From Streptomyces antnestii (GTDB taxonomy: Bacteria > Actinomycetota > Actinomycetes > Streptomycetales > Streptomycetaceae), in the NCBI RefSeq assembly GCF_004005495.1, contig NZ_RZYA01000019.1:1-64000 (forward strand): a stretch of DNA of 64,000 nucleotides, written 5' to 3'. Shown here one piece after another: positions 50,770-59,726 of this stretch. The notes beneath the pieces were generated by a model. The model searched no databases. It saw only the letters and a list, made by a program, of their open reading frames with translations, and was not told where the DNA came from. Each line of letters begins with the position of its first letter. Within the stretch, counting starts at the first letter, position 1. The translations under genes were made by a program, and so were the position numbers.

Positions 50770-51603
50770 GTGACTGACATGATCTTGGTGACCGGAGCGA
50801 ACGGGAACCTGGGCTCGGCCACTCTCGCGGCGCTGCGTGCCCGCGGTGCGAACGCGGCGGGCGGCAGCCGTACCCCGCGTGCCGGGATGCGGCTGCTCGA
50901 CTTCGACGATCACCCGGGCATTGATCTGGCCGGTGTGTCGACCCTGGTGCTCGTCTCCGCCGGCTACGCCGAGGACGACCAGGTCATCGGGCGGCACGCG
51001 GCCGTCCTGGACGCTGCCGCCCGGGACGGCGTCCGGCATGTCCTCTACACGAGCCTGACCGGCGCCGGCGACCATCTCGGTTTCGCCCTGGCCCACCGTG
51101 CGACGGAACGGCTGGTACGCGCCTGCGGTCTGCCGTGGACGATCCTGCGCAACGGTCTCTATGCCGAACTGTTCGGCAGTCTGCTGATGTGGGCCGACGG
51201 CCGGGTGGAGTCCGCGTTCGGTGACGGCGCCCTGGCCGCGGTCACCCGCGAGGACCTCGCCGAGGCAGCGGCGATCATCGCGGCCGATCCGGCACAACAC
51301 AGCGGGCGCATCTACGATCTGACCGGCACGCCGATCACGGCGGCTCACGTGGCCGCCCGGCTCGGAGTCCCGCACCGCGCCATCGGCCTGGGCGAGTACC
51401 GGCGCAGGCTCCTCGACGAGATGCCGGAACTGCTGCCCTTCCAGCCGCCCATGCTCGCCTCGATCGCGACCGGCATCCGCCACGGTTTCCTGGACGGCAC
51501 CGGACCAGACCTCGCCGGCATCCTCGGCCGCCCGGTTCGCGACCCGCTGGCTGCGGCTGCCGCGGCCGCGTCGGCCACGAAGCCGAGGGCCGCCGCCGGA
51601 TGA
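50770..51603 (+). CDS. NmrA/NAD(P)H-binding atypical SDR
   Basis: 277 residues. ILVTGANGNLGSATLAALRARG at the N-terminus is the NmrA-type dinucleotide motif; no catalytic YxxxK is apparent. Members act as redox sensors or quinone reductases. The start is GTG 50770 (AGAAGG 9 bases upstream); GTG 50764 or ATG 50779 are alternatives. Divergent from HxlR, a common redox/electrophile-response pairing. Confidence 0.88.
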   Translation: MTDMILVTGANGNLGSATLAALRARGANAAGGSRTPRAGMRLLDFDDHPGIDLAGVSTLVLVSAGYAEDDQVIGRHAAVLDAAARDGVRHVLYTSLTGAGDHLGFALAHRATERLVRACGLPWTILRNGLYAELFGSLLMWADGRVESAFGDGALAAVTREDLAEAAAIIAADPAQHSGRIYDLTGTPITAAHVAARLGVPHRAIGLGEYRRRLLDEMPELLPFQPPMLASIATGIRHGFLDGTGPDLAGILGRPVRDPLAAAAAAASATKPRAAAG

Positions 51604-51857
51604 CGGTGAACTGCTGCGGGGCCCCTTGCCTCGGCTGCCCACCGACCATTTTTTACGTTGTCACCGCCTGTCGGATCCCGTAACGTCCCCGACGTGAACA
51701 CCGGACCGGCGCTACGCCACACACAGATCGGCTATCCGGTGGAGGGCTGATCGCACGATGGGGGCGGAGAACGCACCCTCTCAGTTCGGCACGCGGACCT
51801 CCCCACGCTCGTGCACCACGGAATCCGTTTCTTCGTGTCGAGCACAAGCGAGGTCAA

Positions 51858-52232
51858 ATGACAGTCACGTTCAACCACACCATCATCGCCGCCAAGGATC
51901 GCAACGAGTCGGCTCGGTTCTTCCGAGAGCTGTTGGAACTTCCGGAAGCACCCTCATGGGGCCCGTTCACCAACATCCAGCTCAGCGACGGTGTGCTGCT
52001 TCAGTTCGCCGAGCCGCCGGTGGAGATCCAGATGCAGCACTACGCGTTTCTGATCGACGACGAGCAGTTCGACCGGACGTATCAGCGGCTGTGCGATCGC
52101 GGCATCGTGCACTGGGCCGATCCGCAGATGCGACGCCCCGGTGAGATCAACGACGAGCACGGCGGTCGAGGGGTGTACTTCAAGGATCCGGCCGGTCACG
52201 CGATCGAGCTGATCACTCGCCCCTACCTGTAA
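51858..52232 (+). CDS. VOC-family protein
   Basis: 124 residues. FNHTIIAAKDRNESARFFRELLEL start and GVYFKDPAGHAIELITRPYL end are typical of glyoxalase/dioxygenase-fold single-module proteins. Metal ligands H and E are plausible at both ends. Substrate unknown. Confidence 0.88.
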   Translation: MTVTFNHTIIAAKDRNESARFFRELLELPEAPSWGPFTNIQLSDGVLLQFAEPPVEIQMQHYAFLIDDEQFDRTYQRLCDRGIVHWADPQMRRPGEINDEHGGRGVYFKDPAGHAIELITRPYL

Positions 52233-52414
52233 CCGAGGAAGTCCCTGGTCGGGCGCTCCGTACGCGACGATGCCCGACCAGGTGGCGGACTCCGTTGCGA
52301 CGCCGGTGAGTTGCATGAAATTCACGCGACATGGTGCGGTGGCTTTGAAACGCTACGGTCCCGGGCTTCGCGGCTCGGGCTGAGGCGACTTGAGGCGGCA
52401 GGGATGGGTGAGCG

Positions 52415-53131
52415 GTGAGTTTCAAGCTGGAGGGACCGGCTCTTGAGGGCGCGCTCGTGCGCTTGGAGCCACTGGGGCAGCGTCATGCGGCGGACCTGGC
52501 CGTGGCGGCCGAGGAAGACCGGAGCTCGTTCCGGTTCACATGGGTGCCTCCGGCCGCTGAGGTCGAGGGATACATCGATACCCAGCTGGGCCGTGCGGCC
52601 GCAGGGACGCTGGCCCCGTACGCGCAGGTGGACCAGGCGTCGGGAAGGGCTGTGGGCACTACGGCGTACTGGGATCCCCGGTGGTGGCCGGACCGGGACG
52701 GACTGTGCGCGATCGAGGTCGGTTTCACCTGGCTCGCCGCGTCGGCTCAGGGCACGGGCGTGAACACCGAGGCCAAGTACTTGTTGTTCCGGCACGCCTT
52801 CGAGAGCTGGGGGGTGGCACGCGTCGATTTGAAGACGGACGCGCGCAACGACCGCTCACGCGCCGCGATCGAAGCGACCGGCGCTCACTTCGAGGGTGTG
52901 CTGCGGAACAGCTCCAAGTCCTGGGTACCTGGCGAGGAGGGCCGGCTGCGCGATTCCGCGATCTTCTCGATCACCCCGGCGGAGTGGCCGGACTGCCGCA
53001 CACGACTGGAACAGCGCATCGCTCGTGCGCGCGAACGCAGGCAGGCAGGCAACGCCAACTCGGTGAAGCAATCGGGTAGTTCAAGCACGCTCGGCGTTCC
53101 CGCACGAGCAGCAGGGCCTACTCCTGCCTGA
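52415..53131 (+). CDS. GNAT N-acetyltransferase
   Basis: 238 residues from GTG 52415. LEGALVRLEPLGQRHAADL, EVGFTWLAASAQGTGVNTEAKYLL and RNDRSRAAIEATGAHFEGVLR are RimJ/RimL-like. About 30 residues at the C-terminus (after RERRQAG) extend beyond the usual domain and overlap the end of the ArsI-like gene. Confidence 0.88.
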   Translation: MSFKLEGPALEGALVRLEPLGQRHAADLAVAAEEDRSSFRFTWVPPAAEVEGYIDTQLGRAAAGTLAPYAQVDQASGRAVGTTAYWDPRWWPDRDGLCAIEVGFTWLAASAQGTGVNTEAKYLLFRHAFESWGVARVDLKTDARNDRSRAAIEATGAHFEGVLRNSSKSWVPGEEGRLRDSAIFSITPAEWPDCRTRLEQRIARARERRQAGNANSVKQSGSSSTLGVPARAAGPTPA

Positions 53132-53561
53132 CGGCCTCCACGGGCGCGGGTTCGCTTGCACAACAAGGGCTCTGGGGCTGCTTGGCCAGGCTGTCGGCGT
53201 CGGCCTTGACGACGTAGACCTCCCACGGCTCCTGTCCGGGGCCGTGGACCCAGACCTTGTCCTGGAGGGCGTAGCAGCACGTGGTGTCGTTCTCCACCGC
53301 CGTGTCCAGCCCCTGGCCCGCCAGACGGGCGGTCGCGGCGGCGACGGCCTCGGAGGATTCCACTTCGACGCCGAGGTGATCCATGCGGGTGTCCTGGCCG
53401 GACTCGCCCTCGATGAGGACGAGCTTGAGCGGTGGCTCCGCGAGGGCGAAGTTGGCGTAGCCGTCGCGGAGTTTGGCGGGTTCGGCGTTGAACAGCTTGC
53501 TGTAGAAGGCGATCGACGCCTTGAGATCGGGCACGCGCAGGGCGAGTTGGACGCGGGACAT
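53118..53561 (-). CDS. arsI: ArsI-type C-As lyase (CadI/VOC family)
   Basis: 147 residues. VQLALRVPDLKASIAFYSKLFNAEPAK start, and the paired cysteines in DTTCCYALQDKVWVHGP followed by PWEVYVVKAD are diagnostic of the ArsI/CadI group. ArsI is an Fe(II) dioxygenase that breaks the C-As bond of trivalent organoarsenicals. The Cys-rich tail (SPCCAS) is also typical. Usually found in an arsR-led operon; here only a putative operator and worn gene tails remain upstream. Confidence 0.85.
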   Translation of the reverse strand: MSRVQLALRVPDLKASIAFYSKLFNAEPAKLRDGYANFALAEPPLKLVLIEGESGQDTRMDHLGVEVESSEAVAAATARLAGQGLDTAVENDTTCCYALQDKVWVHGPGQEPWEVYVVKADADSLAKQPQSPCCASEPAPVEAVRQE

Positions 53562-53650
53562 GACGGCCCTCCTGTCGTGGTCGATGGCGCGGACTGGTCA
53601 GGTCAACCAGGGTGGGGCGAACGCGGGCATGGCGACTCCCCACTTGTTTC

Positions 53651-53666
53651 GACATCTGTCGATGTC
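53651..53666. promoter_or_regulatory. ArsR-like operator palindrome
   Basis: GACATC (53651-53656) and GATGTC (53661-53666) flank TGTC, a perfect 16-bp palindrome 90 bp upstream of the arsI start. ArsR-family operators often have such ATC/GAT-containing arms. No arsR gene is visible, so control must come from elsewhere or be lost. Confidence 0.5.
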
Positions 53667-53742
53667 TTGTGCGGCCAGCATCGCACCTGCTTCGACGTGC
53701 GTCAACATAGACAGTTGTCGAATTAGACCCGCGGTGTCGGGG

Positions 53743-53820
53743 TCAGAGGCCGAGGAACCTGACGGCGTTGCCCCGGCGGAGCGCCTCCCGGTCGCTGTCG
53801 CCGAGGAAGCCGGCATCATT
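53743..53820 (-). pseudogene. amidohydrolase, C-terminal fragment
   Basis: Only 25 codons: NDAGFLGDSDREALRRGNAVRFLGL and a stop. This is a very characteristic end of aminocarboxymuconate-decarboxylase-like amidohydrolases. Nothing upstream continues the gene. Confidence 0.6.
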
Positions 53821-53974
53821 CTGGGCAGCGGGAAACGTCGTCGATACCGGGGCCAAGGTGCCTCAAGCGATGGCAGCGGGCATGGTTGCCGGGACGGCGG
53901 TCAACGCCGCCCTTGTCGATGAGGACTTCCAGCTCTGACGGCACCCCGGCTCTGACTGCACCCAGCCCCGAGCG

Positions 53975-54199
53975 TCACTTTTTGACGCGGTGCAGTTGGA
54001 TCTCCCGGTTGACGAAGAGGTGGACGTATCCGCAGCGCCAGCAGATCAGTCCGGTCGCCGTCTCGTCGGCCCAGGCCAGCCCCAGGAACTCCCCGCCTGT
54101 GCTGTTGAGTTTCACACCGCGTTCGCGGAACTGGTCACTCTTGCAGACCTGACAGGTGATCCACATTTCCCCCAACGAAGCCCGCACTGGTTTCGCCAT
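53975..54199 (-). CDS. small zinc-ribbon protein
   Basis: 74 residues from ATG 54199 (GGGGGAG site). Two CxxC pairs, CQVC and CWRC, about 35 residues apart, in the order WITCQVCKSDQF to TGLICWRCGYVHLF, form a zinc ribbon. Possibly nucleic-acid binding; no assigned role. Confidence 0.7.
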   Translation of the reverse strand: MAKPVRASLGEMWITCQVCKSDQFRERGVKLNSTGGEFLGLAWADETATGLICWRCGYVHLFVNREIQLHRVKK

Positions 54200-54381
54200 C
54201 GCCACTCCCCCGGTTGCGTCTTGAGACGATCATGACTGGGGCCGATCGGGAAAGGAACGGAGTTGAGCAAGACCTGAGCAAGACCTGAGCAACCCGCCGC
54301 CGCATGCCCGCCCCGGTGGCGGGTACGACCCCTCCCGTACACAGGCGCCGTGGAAGCGGCCGAAGAGGGAGGATCTCGGAA

Positions 54382-54756
54382 GTGATTCGAAAGCTGCAGG
54401 CGGTCGCGCTGGACTGTGCCGACCCGGTACGGCTCGCTGAGTTCTACGCGGAACTGCTCGGCGGCCAGGTGATCGCGCACCCTGAGGATTCCGACTGGGT
54501 GGAGGTGCACGGGTTCGAGGGAACACCGCTGGCCTGCCAGCGGGTGGACGGCTACCGACCGCCCGAATGGCCCAGCCAGGAACGCCCGCAGCAACTCCAT
54601 CTGGACTTCGACGTGGACGACCTCGAAGGAGAGGAGAAGCGGGCGCTCGCCCTCGGCGCGACGGTGCTGGAGCGGACGGACCAGGTCCGCCCGGACGCCA
54701 ACTGGCGGATCTACGCGGACCCGGCCGGCCATCCGTTCTGCCTCTGCCTCCACTGA
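54382..54756 (+). CDS. VOC-family protein
   Basis: 124 residues from GTG 54382. KLQAVALDCADPVRLAEFYAELLGG start, a central QLHLDFDVDDLE block, and YADPAGHPFCLC end: the Glyoxalase_6-type single module common in actinobacteria. Function unknown. Confidence 0.88.
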   Translation: MIRKLQAVALDCADPVRLAEFYAELLGGQVIAHPEDSDWVEVHGFEGTPLACQRVDGYRPPEWPSQERPQQLHLDFDVDDLEGEEKRALALGATVLERTDQVRPDANWRIYADPAGHPFCLCLH

Positions 54757-54786
54757 GCCCGGCGGAACGCTCCGGCAACCCGGTAC

Positions 54787-55326
54787 TCACTGCCAGTCGG
54801 CTGCCCTGATCACGGATGCGGCGACGTCGGAGACGGAGCGTGTGGTGGTGTCGACGGTGAAGTCCTCGACCGCGGACCGGCTGAGGATCCCGTCCAGTTC
54901 AGCGGACCGGTCCAGATGCCACCGCAGTGCTCCGGGCTCGCTTTCGTGGCGGCGGGCCAGACGCCGGTGAATGACCGGCAGTTCGGCCCATAGCCGGCAC
55001 ACCGTGAGATCGACACCTACGGCATCGGCCAACTGCTTCCGCTCAGCCGGCTGCTCGATGACTCCCGCGAGTACGAGGCGCGTCGCTCCCGCATCGAGGT
55101 AGTTGCCGGCGATGCTGCGCAGGTTCCGCAGCAGCATGCCGAAGTGGAAACGGTCACCGGGAGGTGCGGGCCATGACTGTCTCAGCCAGTCGAGGTCGAG
55201 CACGGCATGAGGGATCCCGGCCTCCGCGAGAAGGTCGCCCACCGCCCCGGCGACAGTGGTTTTGCCCGCGCCTACAGTGCCGTTGACGAGGAGGGCCCGA
55301 GGGTCGCGGGGGCTTGGTGTGTGCAT
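54787..55326 (-). CDS. P-loop ATPase/kinase-like protein
   Basis: 179 residues. P-loop NGTVGAGKTT (15-24), a DLDWLR acidic block, and an RRLARRHE arginine-rich lid region: adenylylsulfate-kinase-like small-molecule kinase fold. Substrate unknown. Divergent from the following hydrolase. Confidence 0.82.
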   Translation of the reverse strand: MHTPSPRDPRALLVNGTVGAGKTTVAGAVGDLLAEAGIPHAVLDLDWLRQSWPAPPGDRFHFGMLLRNLRSIAGNYLDAGATRLVLAGVIEQPAERKQLADAVGVDLTVCRLWAELPVIHRRLARRHESEPGALRWHLDRSAELDGILSRSAVEDFTVDTTTRSVSDVAASVIRAADWQ

Positions 55327-55416
55327 CCCGGGATCCTACGTCGAGGCGTGCGGACCCGGAATGCGCAGGCCAAATACCCCTGGGCGCCCGACGATCACCG
55401 AGTTAGGGTGCCCTGC

Positions 55417-56232
55417 ATGAACGCCATGAACCTGCGCGGTGCCACCCTCCACTACGACGACTTCGGGCCTTCGACCGGACTGCCGGTCCTCCTGATCCAC
55501 GGACACCCCTTCAACCGCACCCTGTGGGCACCCCAGGCCGCGGCGCTGACCGAAGCCGGATACCGGGTCATCACCCCTGATCTGCGTGGGTACGGCCGCA
55601 GTGACGTCACCCCGGGAAAGGTCCTGCTCTCCGACTTCGCCGATGACCTCGCCGCGCTCCTCGACCACCTGAGCATCGAGCGGGCGGTGGTCGGCGGTGT
55701 GTCCATGGGCGGTCAGATCAGCATGGAGTTCCATCGGCGTCACCCGCAGCGGGTGCACGCTCTTGTCCTGTCCGACACCTCCGCCCCCGCCGAGACCGAC
55801 GAGGGCAAGGAGTTCCGCAACCGCCTGGCCGACAGGCTCCTCGCCGAGGGGATGGACGGTTACGCGGGCGAGGTGATCGACAAGATGCTCGCCGTGTACA
55901 ACGTCGACGCGATGCCGGACGTCGCCGGGCGAGTCCTGGCCATGATGCGTGCCACCGACCCACGCGGCGCCGCCGCGGCTCTGCGCGGCCGGGCCGAACG
56001 GCCCGACTACCGCGACTCGTTGCCCGCCGTGCGGGAACCGGTACTGATCCTCGTCGGAGCGGACGACGCGTACACCCCCGTCGCCGACGCCGAGGCCATC
56101 CGACACCTCGCCCCCCACGCGGCCCTGGCCGTCATCGAGAAGGCGGGACATCTGCCCGGCGCCGAGCAGCCCGAGCGCTTCAACGCCGCGCTCCTGGACT
56201 TCCTCACCACTCAGGTGCCCGCCGGCGACTGA
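55417..56232 (+). CDS. alpha/beta hydrolase
   Basis: 271 residues. LLIHGHPFNRTLW oxyanion region, PDLRGYGRSD, nucleophile elbow GVSMGGQ and H in EKAGHLPGAEQPERF. Haloperoxidase/esterase-like family. ATG 55417. Confidence 0.9.
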   Translation: MNAMNLRGATLHYDDFGPSTGLPVLLIHGHPFNRTLWAPQAAALTEAGYRVITPDLRGYGRSDVTPGKVLLSDFADDLAALLDHLSIERAVVGGVSMGGQISMEFHRRHPQRVHALVLSDTSAPAETDEGKEFRNRLADRLLAEGMDGYAGEVIDKMLAVYNVDAMPDVAGRVLAMMRATDPRGAAAALRGRAERPDYRDSLPAVREPVLILVGADDAYTPVADAEAIRHLAPHAALAVIEKAGHLPGAEQPERFNAALLDFLTTQVPAGD

Positions 56233-56262
56233 GCGAGGTGGCGGAGTCGACACCTGAACACA

Positions 56263-57099
56263 TCAGTACAGCGGTCCGCCCCCGAAGGCCGCTCGGTGTG
56301 AGGTGGCGCGGCGGCCGTCCGGTTCGGTCACCCCGTACTCTTCGGCGAGTTCGGCCACGACATACGTGTGGCCGCTTCGTTCGGACAGCTGTGGGTCGTC
56401 CGTGAGGCGGGCGATGACCGAGCCGACGAACTCGGGCGACTCCGCGTCCGCCAGCTTGAACCCGGCCACCTCCTCCACACCGGCCTCGACCAGCCCGTCC
56501 GTGCGCACCAGGCCGGGCCAGAGCGAGAGCGCCGACACCCCCGTCGAGGCCAGTTCGTAGCCCATGTCGGCGGCCATCTTGTCCAGGCCCGCCTTGGAGA
56601 TGCCGTAGAGCACCGAGTGCAGCGGGGCGCGGGCGCCGAACGAGGAGATGTTGACGATCAGTCCGCTGCCGCGGGCCACCATGTGCCGGGCCGCGTGGAC
56701 CGAGGCGACGTAGTGGGCGCGCAGGCCGATGCCGACCAGCGGTTCCCAGTCGGAGACGGGTCGGGTCCAGAACGGCTCGTCGAACCCGGCCATGCCGTCG
56801 GGCGCCGCCCACACGTTGTTGACCAGCAGGTCGAGGCGGCCCCGCTCAGCCGTGATCCGCTCGATCAGCGCCTCGACCTGAGTGTCGTCGCGGTGGTCGC
56901 AGCGTACGGCGACGCCCTCACCGCCGGCCTCGTCGATGCGACGCACGGTCTCCGCCTGGGGACTTCCCGGGCCCGGCTCGCCCCTGCCCGTGACGTAGAC
57001 GGTCCAGGCGTGGGCGCCGAGCGCAGTGGCGATGCCCCGGCCGACGCCCTTGCCGGTGCCGGTGACCAGTGCGACACGGGACGCGGTCTCGTCGGTCAC
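56263..57099 (-). CDS. SDR-family oxidoreductase
   Basis: 278 residues. VALVTGTGKGVGRGIATALG cofactor motif, NNVW in place of the usual NNAG, catalytic S/Y/K in NISSFG and YGISKAG. It has a family-typical C-terminal extension (SGHTYVVAELAEEYG) seen in SDRs close to the DHRS1 group. GTG 57099 overlaps the upstream stop (GTGA), so it is coupled to the SnoaL-like gene. Confidence 0.88.
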   Translation of the reverse strand: MTDETASRVALVTGTGKGVGRGIATALGAHAWTVYVTGRGEPGPGSPQAETVRRIDEAGGEGVAVRCDHRDDTQVEALIERITAERGRLDLLVNNVWAAPDGMAGFDEPFWTRPVSDWEPLVGIGLRAHYVASVHAARHMVARGSGLIVNISSFGARAPLHSVLYGISKAGLDKMAADMGYELASTGVSALSLWPGLVRTDGLVEAGVEEVAGFKLADAESPEFVGSVIARLTDDPQLSERSGHTYVVAELAEEYGVTEPDGRRATSHRAAFGGGPLY

Positions 57100-57611
57100 A
57101 GGTGTGCTCCCTCGTCGACGACGTATCCCTTGGGCAGCGGGCGGGTCAGCGACCACAAGGAGCGGAAGTGGTGCTTGGCCAGGCGCCATGCGCCGTCCTC
57201 GACGACATACCGGTCGTCGTAGTCGCCGCACAGGACCCGCTCGGTCTCCTCGGCGAGGTTGAGCTGCCTGAAGCGCAGCGTCCAGCGGCCCGTCGCCTCG
57301 GTGGAGGAGAGGAAGGTGATCTCCGGGTGCACCCCGTGGTGCATGTCCAGGACGAGATGACCCTCGTTGTGGCGGGCCAGCGCGATCCGTTCGAAGAGGG
57401 TGACGAGGTCGTCGACGGTGGCGAAGGTGCCCAGTTCGCCATAGTCGATGTCGGCTCCCTCGCGGATGAAGCACGCGCGGAACGCCTCGGGATCTTTGTG
57501 ATCGCAGGCGCGCAGGTAGCGGTACTTGAGCTCCTCGATCTCCTGACGCGCCTCCAGTCGGGCGACGCGCTCGGCAAGGCTCGAGCTCGGCGGGGCGGGT
57601 TCGGACGGCAT
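57096..57611 (-). CDS. SnoaL-like (ring-hydroxylating-dioxygenase-beta-like) protein
   Basis: 171 residues. EELKYRYLRACDHKDPEAFRACF start and WRLAKHHFRSLW end define the SnoaL_4/NTF2-like fold with conserved Tyr, Asp and His. Such proteins act as dehydratases, isomerases or small dioxygenase subunits. ATG 57611 follows GAGAGGAG. Translationally coupled to the SDR downstream, so they probably share a pathway. Confidence 0.85.
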   Translation of the reverse strand: MPSEPAPPSSSLAERVARLEARQEIEELKYRYLRACDHKDPEAFRACFIREGADIDYGELGTFATVDDLVTLFERIALARHNEGHLVLDMHHGVHPEITFLSSTEATGRWTLRFRQLNLAEETERVLCGDYDDRYVVEDGAWRLAKHHFRSLWSLTRPLPKGYVVDEGAHL

Positions 57612-57863
57612 GGCCGGCTCCTCTCTCGGCGGACGGGCTGGGTGACGGCGACGGTAGGTAGCAGACACGGGCCGAGGCCACGGCAAGTTCCCGGTCAGCG
57701 GGAGAAGTTGATGCCGGGGCGGGAAGCGCGGACGTACGGTCGGCGCCTGCCCGGACGGCCGCCGGAGCGTGCCCCGGTGGGCCCGGACCGGGTTCCCCAG
57801 CACCTGGTGCGGCAGTGGACGATGGCACACCTTGCGCGACAGACGACGAAGGGAACAAACATC

Positions 57864-58635
57864 GTGACAACCCTGACTCTCCCCGAAGGCGCGGCCCTGG
57901 TCTTCGGCGGCAGCGGCGGACTGGGCCGCGGTGTGGCCACCGCGTTCGCCCGCGCCGGCAGCCCGGTCGCCGTCTGCTACCACTCGCGGCGCGCATCGGC
58001 CGAGGAGGCGGTGGCCGAACTGCGCGTGCTGGGAGTGAAGGCCAGCGCACACCAGGTGGACGCGCGCGACGAACAGGCGGTGCGCCGCGTCGTGGCCGAG
58101 GCGTGTGCGGAGCACGGCCGCGTGCACACCCTGGTGTGGGGCGCGGGTCCTGTCGTCGACCAGATCGCTCTCGCGGACACGAGCCCCGAGCGTTACCGGC
58201 ACTCCGTCGAGGTGGAAGCGTTGGGCATGTTCACGGCCGTGCACGCGCTGCTGCCCCCATCTGCGGGAGCACGGTGGTTCGTTGGTGCACCTCGGCTCGG
58301 CGGGCGATGCGTGGTTCCCGGTCCACGACGGTCTTTCCGTGCTGCCCAAGGCGGCCAACGAGGCGCTGGTGCGCGGGATCGCGAAGGAGGAGGGGCAGCA
58401 CGGGGTGCGGGCCAACTCGGTTCTGGTCGGTGTGATCGACGCGGGCATGTTCCGGGAGTTGAAGGAGCAGGGTGTGGTGGACGCCGAGTGGGAGGACCGG
58501 GCGCGGGCACTCGTCCCGATGCGCCGCTGGGGAAACCAGGACGACGTGGGCCACGCCGCGGTCTTCCTCGCCTCCGAACAGGCGGGCTACATCACAGGCC
58601 AGCAGATATCCGTGTCCGGGGGGTTCGGGGTCTAA
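57864..58635 (+). pseudogene. SDR-family oxidoreductase interrupted by a frameshift
   Basis: GTG 57864 opens a normal SDR (VFGGSGGLGRGVATAFARAG, then WGAGPVVDQIALADTS) up to ALLP near 58253. The protein continues in another frame from HLREHGGSLVHLGSAGDAW through ANEALVRGIAKEEG to QISVSGGFGV at 58635. One extra C in the run of five C at 58254-58258 explains the shift. It may be a sequencing or assembly error or a real slippage mutation. Confidence 0.8.
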
Positions 58636-58665
58636 TAGCCCTTCATCGAACGCGAGGGGCACCGC

Positions 58666-59223
58666 ATGGCCACGCGAGGAACCATCACGGTCGAGCGCAT
58701 GGACGGCCCGGCCGCGGCACACGCCGTGGACGCCTTCAGGCTCGTCTACGCCGACGTCTTCGCGGAACCGCCGTACAACGAAACCGCCGACGACATCACG
58801 GCCGCCTTCCGGCGCTTTCTCCTCCAGACCCGCAAACACACCTTTCGCGGCACTCTGGCCCGTTCCGAGGACGGCGAGCCGGTCGGCGTGGCGTGCGGCT
58901 GGACGGTCCCGTCCGACACCCGGTGGTGGGACGAACTGACCGAGTCCGTCCCCGACGGCATGCGGCGCGAGGACGGGCACCGCACCTTCGGCCTCATGGA
59001 ACTCGCCGTGCGCGGAGCGTGGCGCGGGCAGGGGGTGGCGCGCCGCCTCCACGAAGCCGTGCTCGACGGCATCGAAGCCGAGCGGGTGCTGCTGAACGTC
59101 CACCCGGACAGCCAGGCGGCATCGGCCGCCTACCAGGCGTGGGGCTACGCCAAGATCGGCGAGGCGCGGCCGTGGGAGGGCCCGCACCTCTATGACGTCA
59201 TGCTGCTCGACCTGCGCGCATGA
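58666..59223 (+). CDS. GNAT N-acetyltransferase
   Basis: 185 residues. FGLMELAVRGAWRGQGVARRLHEAVLDG is the acetyl-CoA motif; NVHPDSQAASAAYQAWGYAKIGE the family end. Substrate unknown. ATG 58666, 30 bp past the SDR, probably co-transcribed. Confidence 0.88.
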   Translation: MATRGTITVERMDGPAAAHAVDAFRLVYADVFAEPPYNETADDITAAFRRFLLQTRKHTFRGTLARSEDGEPVGVACGWTVPSDTRWWDELTESVPDGMRREDGHRTFGLMELAVRGAWRGQGVARRLHEAVLDGIEAERVLLNVHPDSQAASAAYQAWGYAKIGEARPWEGPHLYDVMLLDLRA

Positions 59224-59351
59224 CGACTGTCCACGAGCGAATCGCGTCTTCACTCGGGTACGCCGACACCTGACGTCGGTGCGCGGACCCGCCCGGTGAC
59301 TCCGGGCCGGTCCGCGCCCTCGCTTCAGCGACACACCTCAGCGGCACATGT

Positions 59352-59705
59352 CTAGCTGCCGCGGTACGTCGTGCAGTTCCACGGTGTACAGATCATCGGT
59401 ATGTGGAAGTGCTGCGTCGCGTCGAACACCGTGAAGCGCACGGGTACTTGGTCGATGAAGGGCGGGTCCGGCAGGTGCCCCCGGAGCCCGGCGTAGTACT
59501 CGTCGACGTGGAAGAGCAGCTCGTAGCGCCCGGCCTTCGCGTCCTCCGGCTTCAGGATCGGCTCGTCGGTCCGCCCCTCCTCGTTGGTCCGTACCGTCTT
59601 GACGACCCGGTAGGCGCCGTTTTCGAGAATCGAGAATTCGATACGCATTCCGGCGCCGGGTTTCCCGTTGGCGATATCCAGAACGTGCGTCGATATTCCG
59701 GCCAT
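59352..59705 (-). CDS. uraH: 5-hydroxyisourate hydrolase
   Basis: 117 residues, full length. GISTHVLDIANGKPGAGM start, R in EGRTDEPIL, H in QHFHIPMI and the invariant C-terminal YRGS: all catalytic elements of UraH. It converts 5-hydroxyisourate (from urate oxidation) to OHCU in the cytoplasm. ATG 59705 follows GGGAGG. Last gene of the operon. Confidence 0.95.
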   Translation of the reverse strand: MAGISTHVLDIANGKPGAGMRIEFSILENGAYRVVKTVRTNEEGRTDEPILKPEDAKAGRYELLFHVDEYYAGLRGHLPDPPFIDQVPVRFTVFDATQHFHIPMICTPWNCTTYRGS

Positions 59706-59726
59706 TCGTGACCTCCCGCGGGCGGA

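Larger units (their letters stand above)
53562..53974. other. 413-bp decayed region with an ArsR-type operator and two gene tails
   Basis: Contains the GACATC-TGTC-GATGTC palindrome, a second AGACAGTTGTC-like site near 53709, an amidohydrolase C-terminal remnant on the minus strand, and on the plus strand a short frame ending VPQAMAAGMVAGTAVNAALVDE (stop near 53937) that looks like the tail of a flavin-disulfide oxidoreductase. No intact gene. Confidence 0.5.
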
